From an uncultured Eubacteriales bacterium (GTDB taxonomy: Bacteria; Bacillota_A; Clostridia; Peptostreptococcales; Anaerovoracaceae): 5,509 nt of DNA. The notes under the pieces are model-generated. The model was not told where the DNA came from. It was given only the letters and a program-made list of their open reading frames with translations, and made no database searches. Every line of letters begins with the position of its first letter. The first letter of the stretch is position 1. The translations under genes were made by a program, and so were the position numbers. The DNA lies in the NCBI GenBank assembly GCA_902790885.1, contig CADATR010000120.1, forward strand, positions 1 to 5,509, written 5' to 3'. Shown here piece by piece: positions 1-5,509 of the stretch.

Positions 1-235
1 TTTTGCAACAATCAGTTCAGCGTACAGCGCGAATGCAGAATAAATCCTCGTGCTCGTGCCTCGTCGTCACGAAGCACAAGCTGCTTCATCGCTCCTCCAG
101 GCGCCTCCGGAAATTCCGCTCCGCTGCAAGCGTGCGGAGCTCCAGTTTCCGGAGTTCGTTCAGTCGTCAGAGCGCTGCCGCGGTGTGCTTCAGCTCCTCC
201 TCGGGCCATCTCGCGTCGGATTTTTCTGCATCCGC
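1..235 (-). pseudogene. Possible decayed or frameshifted gene remnant, partial at the left edge
   Basis: No intact gene lies here, but the minus strand looks coding in consecutive pieces. Right after the stop of the upstream gene, the same frame reads 22 open codons (235-170), a TGA (169-167), then 26 codons (166-89) with a charged, coiled-coil-like character (RLNELRKLELRTLAAERNF), then a TGA (88-86). That second TGA overlaps an ATG (89-87, ATGA overlap) with GGAGG four bases upstream, which opens a 25-codon ORF in another frame (89-12, beginning MKQLVLRDDEARAR). The third frame, from 66 to the edge, reads RIYSAFALYAELIVAK and stays open. Joined with one stop repaired and two frame changes, these would make one continuous helical protein. 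There is no start codon for the first piece in its own frame; a 13-codon ORF begins at 231 in another frame. I do not recognise a family. Decay, indel sequencing errors and chance all remain possible. Confidence 0.25.
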
Positions 236-2050
236 TTATTTGTTCCAGATGTCTTTGTACTGCTTGTATTTGCCAAGATCATTCGTGCTGTTCCAAGGGA
301 TGAAGCCTCCTTCGAGGCCCGCATCTATGAGAGCCTGTATCTGCGCCTTCATCTCCTTTTCACCGTAGTTTTCAGTCGGCGCCCAGTATGGTGTATCGTA
401 ACCAGTGATCCACGTGCGGGCCGCCGCCGGGTTTTCCAGATAGTCCTGTTGTTTCTTCGCCTTCTTTGCCCAGGCCTTCGTCGTCTGGTATGGATTCTTC
501 CACGCCTCCTCGCTGCCCATATGGTCTGTATAAGGCATTGCACTCACTGCATCAACTATATTGGATATGCCCGGCCAGTACTGACCGTACGCAGTCATGT
601 ATCCGTACACGCTCTCGCCAAAGACGTCGATCGAGATATACGCTCCGGCCTCATGGATCTGGTCAGCTGCATAGAAGCAGAAATTCTGTATCGCCTGCCC
701 CTTCTCTTCATCGTATACGTTGCGGAACTTCGTTTTTTTATTCCCCGACATCTCATATGCGTTCTCCGGGAATCTGACGTAGTCGAACTGTATCTCATTG
801 AAGCCGAACTCATCTATAGCTTCCTGAGCCAGACGCACGTTGTATTCCCACACATCGCGCGAGTAGGCGCTCGGCCATGTTGATCTGCCGCCATACTTTA
901 TGCAGTCTTCAGGATGGTCTTTGGCATATACAGGATCATTGAAGACGACTATGCGGCCTATCATGTAGACGCCTGTATCCCTGAGCTTGTCGATACCATT
1001 CTTATAATCTTTGAGTGAAGTGTATGCCGTCTTGTATGACCTGGGCGACCACTCCTCTGCTGTCTTCGCCGGCCAGGCCAGCACTCCGTCCTTTATATCC
1101 ACTACCACCGCATTGCAGTCAGTCTTTTCGATCAGCTTGATATAGCTGTCCGGGCTTGCGGCGGCAGCACAGTTGAGATACATCGCTCTGGCGTCGGCGC
1201 AGAACTCATTGCACTCTATCACAGGCTTTTCATAAGGATAGTAATCGAGGTTCTCTGCCTTGCCGCCGTAAAGGTTGTAACCGTACTTGTCCTTCTCGGC
1301 CTTATCGTAAATGCCGTTTTCGTTGTAAACTTCCCCGGCTTTCTCAGCAGAATCCGTCAGGTATTTGCCGTAAACATAGCCCTCGGCCGTACCGTCGCTT
1401 TCTTCATATTCCACTTTATATTTATGCACAGATCCGTCTGGCAGCATGTTATCATATCCTGTAACTTTGAGGCATGCCCCTTTTTCAGCAAATGACGCGA
1501 TCGCCGGCCCTGTGCTCTCGCCATAGATCGTGGCCGGAGTCCTTACATAGACCTCGGTCTCCTGAACAACTTTATCTGCGGAAAGGACCAGGTTCTCCTC
1601 TTTCATGTAAAGATCGGCCGCCCCTTCAAAACCGGTTCTGTCGACTCTGCAGTATCTGACACCGTCAAGCTCTTTTACTCCGAGCAGCTTTTTGACCGAT
1701 GAGCCGCGCACGAGTCTTCCGATCTCGATCGCCTCGGCATCATGACCGTTGTCCTCCTCAACCTCTTCACCGGATCCCTCTTCTGCCGTCTCGTCCGGTG
1801 CTCCACCATCAGCTCTCTCACCTTCCAAAGGTATGCCGATCAGATAGACCGGAACATCCCTCGTTGTGCCGCCGACAAAAGCATACTCAGGCTCCGGAGT
1901 TATGACGTTGCGCGAGCCTGCAAAACCAATAAGTATTACAAGACACACAAATATCACCGCAGCATCCCTTATTACCCGGACACGTACGGCACTCCTCTTC
2001 TCCGCTTCTGTTTCTGTATTTCTTGCTTTTCTTGACATTTTCCGCTGCAT
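236..2050 (-). CDS. Membrane-anchored extracellular protein with SH3-like region and DUF4015 putative glycoside hydrolase domain
   Basis: About 604 residues from the ATG at 2050. Seen in order: a basic N-terminus; one hydrophobic segment (about residues 26-45, AAVIFVCLVILIGFAG) with no clear cleavage site, so probably a signal anchor; an acidic low-complexity linker (about 76-107); an SH3-like beta-rich region (about 109-232, including a VYVRTPATIYGES stretch typical of bacterial SH3 repeats); and a C-terminal DUF4015 domain (about 285-590). DUF4015 hallmarks are VVDIKDG, GRIVVFNDP, the EIQFDYVRFP strand (E419, D423), ISIDVFG (D475), the SAMPYTDHM turn and the final GGFIPWNSTN. The family is a TIM-barrel group related to glycoside hydrolases; its substrate is unsettled, and a cell-wall or surface polysaccharide role is inference. 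The start is uncertain: in-frame ATGs lie at 2083, 2077, 2074, 2050 and 2038, and the open frame reaches a TTG at 2155. I prefer 2050 (or 2038) because a plausible promoter -10 overlaps the upstream ATGs. No strong ribosome binding site settles it. It ends with TAA at 238-236. No terminator follows. Confidence 0.88.
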   Translation of the reverse strand: MQRKMSRKARNTETEAEKRSAVRVRVIRDAAVIFVCLVILIGFAGSRNVITPEPEYAFVGGTTRDVPVYLIGIPLEGERADGGAPDETAEEGSGEEVEEDNGHDAEAIEIGRLVRGSSVKKLLGVKELDGVRYCRVDRTGFEGAADLYMKEENLVLSADKVVQETEVYVRTPATIYGESTGPAIASFAEKGACLKVTGYDNMLPDGSVHKYKVEYEESDGTAEGYVYGKYLTDSAEKAGEVYNENGIYDKAEKDKYGYNLYGGKAENLDYYPYEKPVIECNEFCADARAMYLNCAAAASPDSYIKLIEKTDCNAVVVDIKDGVLAWPAKTAEEWSPRSYKTAYTSLKDYKNGIDKLRDTGVYMIGRIVVFNDPVYAKDHPEDCIKYGGRSTWPSAYSRDVWEYNVRLAQEAIDEFGFNEIQFDYVRFPENAYEMSGNKKTKFRNVYDEEKGQAIQNFCFYAADQIHEAGAYISIDVFGESVYGYMTAYGQYWPGISNIVDAVSAMPYTDHMGSEEAWKNPYQTTKAWAKKAKKQQDYLENPAAARTWITGYDTPYWAPTENYGEKEMKAQIQALIDAGLEGGFIPWNSTNDLGKYKQYKDIWNK

Positions 2051-2065
2051 CTTTCCCAGACTAAT

Positions 2066-2094
2066 ATTAAACATCATTTGCATTCCGCATTCAA
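2066..2094 (-). promoter_or_regulatory. Candidate sigma-A promoter for the DUF4015 gene
   Basis: Read on the minus strand, TTGAAT (2094-2089) and TTTAAT (2071-2066) are separated by exactly 17 bases, matching the sigma-A spacing with four of six consensus bases at each element. The predicted transcription start is near 2059, which would leave only the ATGs at 2050 and 2038 as usable starts of the gene. The leader would be very short (about 9-21 bases), with only a weak GGGAAAG purine tract. Chance matches to such elements are common in AT-rich spacers. Confidence 0.35.
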
Positions 2095-2184
2095 CCAAGA
2101 GAGAAGTTTTAAAAAAAGACACGATGAAAGAACGCCCTGTCCATCCTCCATGCAAAACAGGCAGATACGTCTGAAACTCAAAAG

Positions 2185-2216
2185 TATGCGAAAACTGATC
2201 TGCGATAATGTATAAT
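2185..2216 (+). promoter_or_regulatory. Candidate promoter -10 region and TGCGA direct repeat upstream of the galactosidase-symporter pair
   Basis: A perfect TATAAT lies at 2211-2216. An overlapping extended -10, TGC followed by GATAAT, lies at 2201-2209. Neither has a convincing -35 hexamer at 16-18 bases. This is the pattern expected either of an extended -10 promoter or of a promoter that needs an activator. A near-repeat of ten bases (TATGCGAAAA at 2185-2194 and TCTGCGATAA at 2199-2208, eight of ten identical) has a 14-base period and overlaps the -10 region, so it could be an operator half-site pair. No regulator gene is in the window to match it. Confidence 0.45.
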
Positions 2217-2230
2217 TTAAGAGAATATAC

Positions 2231-2237
2231 AGGAGGT
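2231..2237 (+). promoter_or_regulatory. Strong Shine-Dalgarno site for the GH36 gene
   Basis: AGGAGGT lies four bases before the ATG at 2242, a near-perfect complement of the 16S rRNA tail. An in-frame TAA at 2218-2220 rules out any upstream extension, so the 2242 start is essentially fixed and the short N-terminus of this enzyme is real, not an annotation error. Confidence 0.9.
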
Positions 2238-2241
2238 ACTT

Positions 2242-3711
2242 ATGAGCAGAGCTGACCTTACACGATATATAAGGGAAAACAAGGGATCAGAGATAACGAT
2301 CAGCCTTCCGTGCAAGTCCACGGAAAGAGTGTTTTTCAACGGATATCAGACATGGACTCCTTCATACGAGGTGAGGCCTTACGAGATCCAGACAGGCATA
2401 CGGCGTATTTTCAGGATTCTGGGCGCTCCGTGGGGAACAACTAAATACGGTGATCACTTTTTCGTCAACTACAGCGGAAAGCCCGGCCAGTTCCACGGAT
2501 TCACTTATTTTTACAAGAGATATAAGAACACATATCTCCTCATAGGTTCTACCGATGAGACAAACGGCTACACCATATTCGATTACGACATGATAGGCGG
2601 TGTACTTAAGATAAAAAAGGACGCAGGCAGCGCCGGTTTCGATCAGGACCTTCACATCGCCGCTTTTGAGGGCAGCTACGACGAAGTCTTCGACGAGTGG
2701 TTCAAGGCCGCAGGCATAAAGCGCCGCCCTGCCGAGCCTCTTGCCGGATACGGGAGCTGGTACAACCATTACGACAAGATAAGCGACGAAACTATAAGCC
2801 GCGATCTTGAGGGTGCTGCCGGCATACTGGAGCCGGGCGATCTGTTCCAGATCGATGACGGCTGGCAGGTTCAGGTAGGCGACTGGGAATGCAACACTGA
2901 ACGCTTCCCGCGCGGCATGAAAGCTTCTGTAGACGATATCCACAACAAGGGCTTCAAGGCCGGGCTGTGGCTGGCGCCTTACTCAGCACAGGTAAAGTCC
3001 CAGCTCGTAAAGGAGCATCCTGACTGGCTTCTGCAGCATAACGGCAAGCCATGGTATGCCGGCTGCAACTGGGGAGGATTCTTCGCCCTTGACTTCGATC
3101 ACCCGGGAGTGCGCGACTATCTTAAGCGCACATTTGGCACCGTACTGAACGACTGGGGATTCGATCTTGTGAAGCTCGATTTCCTCTACGGAGCAGCTCC
3201 GTGGCCTACCTCAGGCGGTGAATTCGACGGAGAGAGCCGCGGCGCACGCATGTGCCGTGCCATGGACTTTCTCAGAGAGCTGTGCGGTGACAAGCAGATA
3301 CTCGGATGCGGCGTTCCTCTCGGACCTGCCTTCGGCAAGGTGGAATACTGCAGGATAGGTTGTGACGGCAGTCTCGACTGGCACAACAACGTTCTCATGC
3401 GGAGCGTGAACCGTGAATACCCTTCCACAAAGCACACCATACTTAACACCTACTACCGCAGGGGTCTTGACGGCAGAGCCTTCCTCAGCGATCCGGATGT
3501 ATTCTTCCTCAGAAAGAACAATATAAAGCTGAGCGAAGAGCAGAAGGATCTTCACGCAAGAGTCCTTGCGCAGTACGGAAGCTTCTTCCTTACTTCGGAC
3601 AACATGGGTGATTACGATGCCGAGCAGCGCGAGCACTACAGGCAGCTCAGACAGCTGTGGCACGACAAGGACTGGACAGACAAACATTTTCTTGACCATA
3701 TGGGGAAATAG
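2242..3711 (+). CDS. Cytoplasmic GH36-type alpha-galactosidase, compact form
   Basis: 489 residues with no signal peptide or membrane segment, so predicted cytoplasmic. It should hydrolyse terminal alpha-galactosides to release galactose. The N-terminal beta region is short (about 1-160) and contains the FFNGYQTW signature (31-38). The melibiase TIM barrel follows: GYGSWYNHYDKIS (169-181), FQIDDGWQ with D205/D206 (202-209), GLWLAPY (241-247), the GCNWGGFFALDFDHP strand (274-288), VKLDFLYGA with D313 as predicted nucleophile (310-318), CRIGCDGSLDW with D375 as predicted acid/base (370-380), and LSDPDVFFLR (415-424). Clan GH-D enzymes are retaining and use two aspartates in these positions. The protein is much shorter than AgaA/RafA-type GH36 enzymes (about 700 residues), mainly through a reduced N-terminal domain and C-terminus. 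The active-site signatures resemble the KxDFLY type rather than the KWDMN type. The sugar-symporter gene starts 32 bases downstream, which supports a role on an imported galactoside. The family also includes galactosyltransferases and other alpha-glycosidases, so the exact substrate is open. Confidence 0.9.
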   Translation: MSRADLTRYIRENKGSEITISLPCKSTERVFFNGYQTWTPSYEVRPYEIQTGIRRIFRILGAPWGTTKYGDHFFVNYSGKPGQFHGFTYFYKRYKNTYLLIGSTDETNGYTIFDYDMIGGVLKIKKDAGSAGFDQDLHIAAFEGSYDEVFDEWFKAAGIKRRPAEPLAGYGSWYNHYDKISDETISRDLEGAAGILEPGDLFQIDDGWQVQVGDWECNTERFPRGMKASVDDIHNKGFKAGLWLAPYSAQVKSQLVKEHPDWLLQHNGKPWYAGCNWGGFFALDFDHPGVRDYLKRTFGTVLNDWGFDLVKLDFLYGAAPWPTSGGEFDGESRGARMCRAMDFLRELCGDKQILGCGVPLGPAFGKVEYCRIGCDGSLDWHNNVLMRSVNREYPSTKHTILNTYYRRGLDGRAFLSDPDVFFLRKNNIKLSEEQKDLHARVLAQYGSFFLTSDNMGDYDAEQREHYRQLRQLWHDKDWTDKHFLDHMGK

Positions 3712-3732
3712 CAATATATCGCTTTAAGAAAA

Positions 3733-3737
3733 AGGGG
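3733..3737 (+). promoter_or_regulatory. Shine-Dalgarno site that decides the symporter start
   Basis: The purine tract AAAAAGGGG ends at 3737, directly against the ATG at 3738, leaving no spacer for that codon. The ATG at 3744 lies six bases after the GGGG, a normal spacing. The start at 3744 is therefore preferred, removing two residues (MT) from the longest reading. Confidence 0.7.
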
Positions 3738-3743
3738 ATGACA

Positions 3744-5255
3744 ATGAGCAACAGTAAAGGCACTGCCGCGTCACAGACAGGCATATCCGAAAAGCAGGCA
3801 AAACGCAATCTGTGGTTCTTCCCTCTCGGCACGTTCGGGAGAGACATGATCTACAACCTGTTCACCAACTTCATTCTTGTATATGTGCTCTTCACGCACA
3901 ATCTGACTCCGGCTCAGCTGATGGCCATCACGGGCATCATGATAGGCGCGAGAGTCTTCGACGCCCTGAACGACCCTCTCATGGGAAATATCATTGAGCG
4001 CACCAGAACGCGCTGGGGCAAGTACAAGCCGTGGCTGGTGATCGGCATACTCAGCACATCAGTCGTCGTATACCTCGCTTTCAACGTGAGGCTCGAAGGA
4101 TGGGCGTTCATATGGTTCTTCGGCATCATATACTTCGCGTACAGCATCGCCTATACGATGCATGACATTTCCTACTGGGGCATGATACCTTCGCTCAGCA
4201 AGGAAGGCGGCACCAGAGACAAGCTGACCGCCATGACCAACCTCGCCGCGGGTATAGGAGGAGGGCTCGCAGGCCTCTTCATCCCGATGCTCACCACAGG
4301 CTCGGGAGCCATAGGAGGCAACGCGCAGACGGCGTACGGCATCGTGGCGCTCATATTCTGCATACTCGCTCCCCTCTTCCTCTGCTTCACCATCTTCGGT
4401 GTCAGGGAAGACAGATCATACATGGACACAACGCCGCCTCCGGTGAGCTTCAAAAAAATCGTATCCACTATTACAGGCAACGACCAGCTGTCATGGATGT
4501 GCCTCATCTTCCTTCTGCACCAGATTGGCGCCGATCTGATAGTCGGCGGCATAGGTTCGACCTACATCTACTTCACCTACGGCTATAAAGGCGGTCTGTA
4601 TTCCCTCTTCTCCACCATCGGTCTGTCGGCTTCGGGAATACTGCTGATAGCTTATCCGTGGCTGTCATCGAAATGGAGCAGAAAGACTCTCATGAAAGGC
4701 TTCGGAGTGGTGATGGTAATAGGATTCGCTATGATGCTGGCCGCCGGGCTCTTCATGCCGGCCGCCATGCCTTCATTCTGGATCACCACTGCAGGCTACA
4801 TGCTGGCCCAGCTCGGAATGAACTGCTACTACGTGATAATGATGCTCTCCATCATCAACACCGTTGAATACAACGAGTATAAGAACGGCACCAGGGATGA
4901 GGCCATCATAGCCTCCATCAGACCATTCTTCACTAAGTTCGGAAGCGCCCTGTGCGTTCTGCTCACTACGGTCTCATACCTGATTTTCGGGGTTACTGAC
5001 TACACCAATCAGATCAGTTCACTGGAGCAGGCCGCCAACATGGGCTCCATCACTGAAGCAGAGAAGCTGACTCAGATAGACGCGGTCATCAGTTCGGTAA
5101 GCAGCGGGCAGAGCCACGGCATACTGCTTGTCATGGTGCTTATACCTCTGCTGATGATGCTGGGAGCCTACCTTCTTTACAGGAAGCACTACATACTTGA
5201 CGAAGACGAGTACGACCGTATCGTCGAGGAGCTCGGTCACAAAACTGTGCAGTGA
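3744..5255 (+). CDS. GPH-family (MelB-type) sugar:cation symporter
   Basis: 503 residues from the preferred ATG at 3744. It is an integral inner-membrane protein of the major facilitator superfamily, glycoside-pentoside-hexuronide family, expected to have 12 helices and to co-transport a sugar with Na+ or H+. The family hallmark is clear: ARVFDALNDPLMG followed by TRTRWGKYKPW. Compared with E. coli MelB, D34 (GTFGRD) matches the sugar-binding Asp19, D73 and D77 match the cation-site Asp55 and Asp59, D141 (YTMHDISYW) matches Asp124, and K380 (VEYNEYKNG) matches Lys377. All the charged positions I can place are kept. The MelB Arg149 equivalent is not obvious here, where the sequence reads LTAMTNLAAG. 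The loop after helix 11 (about 420-455) is longer than in MelB and rich in Gln, Ser and acidic residues. The C-terminal tail is short and cytoplasmic, with no PTS IIA-like domain. Its place directly after the GH36 gene and before a shared terminator points to galactoside uptake, which is inference. Confidence 0.93.
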   Translation: MSNSKGTAASQTGISEKQAKRNLWFFPLGTFGRDMIYNLFTNFILVYVLFTHNLTPAQLMAITGIMIGARVFDALNDPLMGNIIERTRTRWGKYKPWLVIGILSTSVVVYLAFNVRLEGWAFIWFFGIIYFAYSIAYTMHDISYWGMIPSLSKEGGTRDKLTAMTNLAAGIGGGLAGLFIPMLTTGSGAIGGNAQTAYGIVALIFCILAPLFLCFTIFGVREDRSYMDTTPPPVSFKKIVSTITGNDQLSWMCLIFLLHQIGADLIVGGIGSTYIYFTYGYKGGLYSLFSTIGLSASGILLIAYPWLSSKWSRKTLMKGFGVVMVIGFAMMLAAGLFMPAAMPSFWITTAGYMLAQLGMNCYYVIMMLSIINTVEYNEYKNGTRDEAIIASIRPFFTKFGSALCVLLTTVSYLIFGVTDYTNQISSLEQAANMGSITEAEKLTQIDAVISSVSSGQSHGILLVMVLIPLLMMLGAYLLYRKHYILDEDEYDRIVEELGHKTVQ

Positions 5256-5268
5256 TATACGCTGAAGC

Positions 5269-5317
5269 AAAAGGATCCGTTCCGGATGTGTTCCGGAACG
5301 GACCCTTTTCTTTTTTT
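5269..5317 (+). terminator. Strong intrinsic terminator of the galactosidase-symporter operon
   Basis: The left arm is 5269-5286 and the right arm 5292-5309. The inner ten base pairs (CCGTTCCGGA against TCCGGAACGG) are perfect around a five-base TGTGT loop. They extend by a T-A pair, one A-C mismatch, two G-C pairs and four A-T pairs. The right arm runs into TTTTCTTTTTTT (5306-5317). It begins 13 bases after the symporter stop. On the minus strand the same hairpin is followed only by CCTTTTGC, so it could terminate the convergent gene from the right edge as well, though less efficiently. Confidence 0.95.
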
Positions 5318-5343
5318 GCTTTTCGGTTCTTACCACTAAAGAC

Positions 5344-5508
5344 CTACATGTTGTCTGCAGATGTGTTCAGTATGCGTGGTCCACGCTTCTGGATGGTTGT
5401 GCAGAGAAGCTCACCTATCCCATAGCATCCGATCACCTCTCCAATCAGGATCTGCAGCATCAGCACCGGTATGGCTATATCCACCACGCCGTAGCCGTAT
5501 CTCAGTAC
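5344..5508 (-). CDS. C-terminal part of a convergent membrane protein, family not recognised
   Basis: The minus strand is open from the window edge to a TAG at 5346-5344, giving 54 residues of an otherwise unseen gene whose start lies to the right of the window. It begins VLRYGYGVVDIAIPVLMLQ, and a long hydrophobic stretch continues through LIGEVIGCYGIGELLC, enough for one or two membrane helices. It ends in a short basic and polar tail, KRGPRILNTSADNM. Third-codon bases are GC-biased like the neighbouring genes, and the other five frames here look worse. It converges on the galactosidase-symporter operon, with the shared hairpin between. I cannot assign a function from a C-terminus alone; a transporter permease or polytopic enzyme would both fit. 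Confidence 0.65.
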   Translation of the reverse strand, partial: VLRYGYGVVDIAIPVLMLQILIGEVIGCYGIGELLCTTIQKRGPRILNTSADNM

Positions 5509-5509
5509 G

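Noticed and set aside
118..140. Seven-base-pair inverted repeat (GCTCCGC / GCGGAGC) as a terminator of the DUF4015 gene
   Set aside because: The loop is nine bases and no T-tract follows on either strand; it is probably chance in GC-rich coding-like sequence.
50..883. Long plus-strand open frame of 277 codons
   Set aside because: It lies antisense to the conserved DUF4015 coding frame, its translation is rich in Leu, Arg and Cys without any domain, and it has no ribosome binding site. It is a shadow of the minus-strand gene.
2032..2037. Perfect TTGACA on the plus strand
   Set aside because: The nearest -10-like hexamer (TAATAT) is 24 bases away, too far for a sigma-A promoter, and the site lies within the start of the minus-strand gene.
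2136..2161. CCTGT / ACAGG inverted repeat in the divergent spacer
   Set aside because: Only five base pairs with a 16-base loop, so too weak to call an operator or a structured RNA.
2124..2174. 16-codon plus-strand ORF as a possible leader peptide before the GH36 gene
   Set aside because: There is no ribosome binding site, it lies upstream of the likely promoter -10, and no attenuator hairpin follows it.
2362..2943. Minus-strand open frame of 193 codons inside the GH36 gene
   Set aside because: The plus strand carries an unbroken GH36 domain with catalytic motifs through the same DNA; the antisense frame shows no recognisable motif.
1..5509. CRISPR array, tRNA or rRNA gene, insertion sequence, toxin-antitoxin or phage gene
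   Set aside because: I saw no regularly spaced repeats, no tRNA cloverleaf or rRNA-like segments, and no transposase or terminal inverted repeats. The window is nearly filled by sugar-metabolism and surface-protein genes.

Overview
The window looks like ordinary chromosomal sequence from a low-to-mid GC anaerobic Firmicute, most likely class Clostridia. This is an inference from three things: strong AGGAGG-type ribosome binding sites, frequent ATA and AGA/AGG codons at roughly 50% GC, and a membrane-anchored protein with an SH3-like region and a DUF4015 glycosidase-like domain, an arrangement I associate with that class. I cannot name a genus.

Layout from left to right. Positions 1-235 hold no intact gene. 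On the minus strand there are short coding-looking pieces in more than one frame, which could be a decayed or frameshifted gene running off the left edge. Positions 236 to about 2050 (minus strand) encode a membrane-anchored extracellular protein: N-terminal transmembrane anchor, acidic linker, SH3-like region and C-terminal DUF4015 putative glycoside hydrolase domain. A divergent intergenic region of about 190 bases (2051-2241) carries promoter-like elements for both directions. Then come two co-directional genes 32 bases apart: a short, signal-less GH36-type alpha-galactosidase (2242-3711) and a GPH-family sugar:cation symporter of the MelB type (3744-5255). They end in a very strong intrinsic terminator (5269-5317). 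The right edge holds the C-terminal 54 codons of a convergent membrane protein (5344-5508, minus strand), whose start lies outside the window.

The two plus-strand genes form a minimal alpha-galactoside use module. The symporter would import an intact galactoside, such as melibiose or a related oligosaccharide or galactosyl-polyol, with a cation, and the cytoplasmic enzyme would release galactose. No regulator, phosphotransferase component or downstream galactose-metabolism gene is inside the window. The divergent DUF4015 protein acts outside the cell if its anchor is read correctly, and a functional link to the galactoside genes is not shown by the sequence.

I did not find a clearly new biological system. 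The points most worth a second look are the multi-frame coding remnant at the left edge, the compact GH36 enzyme with its non-MelA/AgaA-like active-site signatures, and the unrecognised membrane protein at the right edge.
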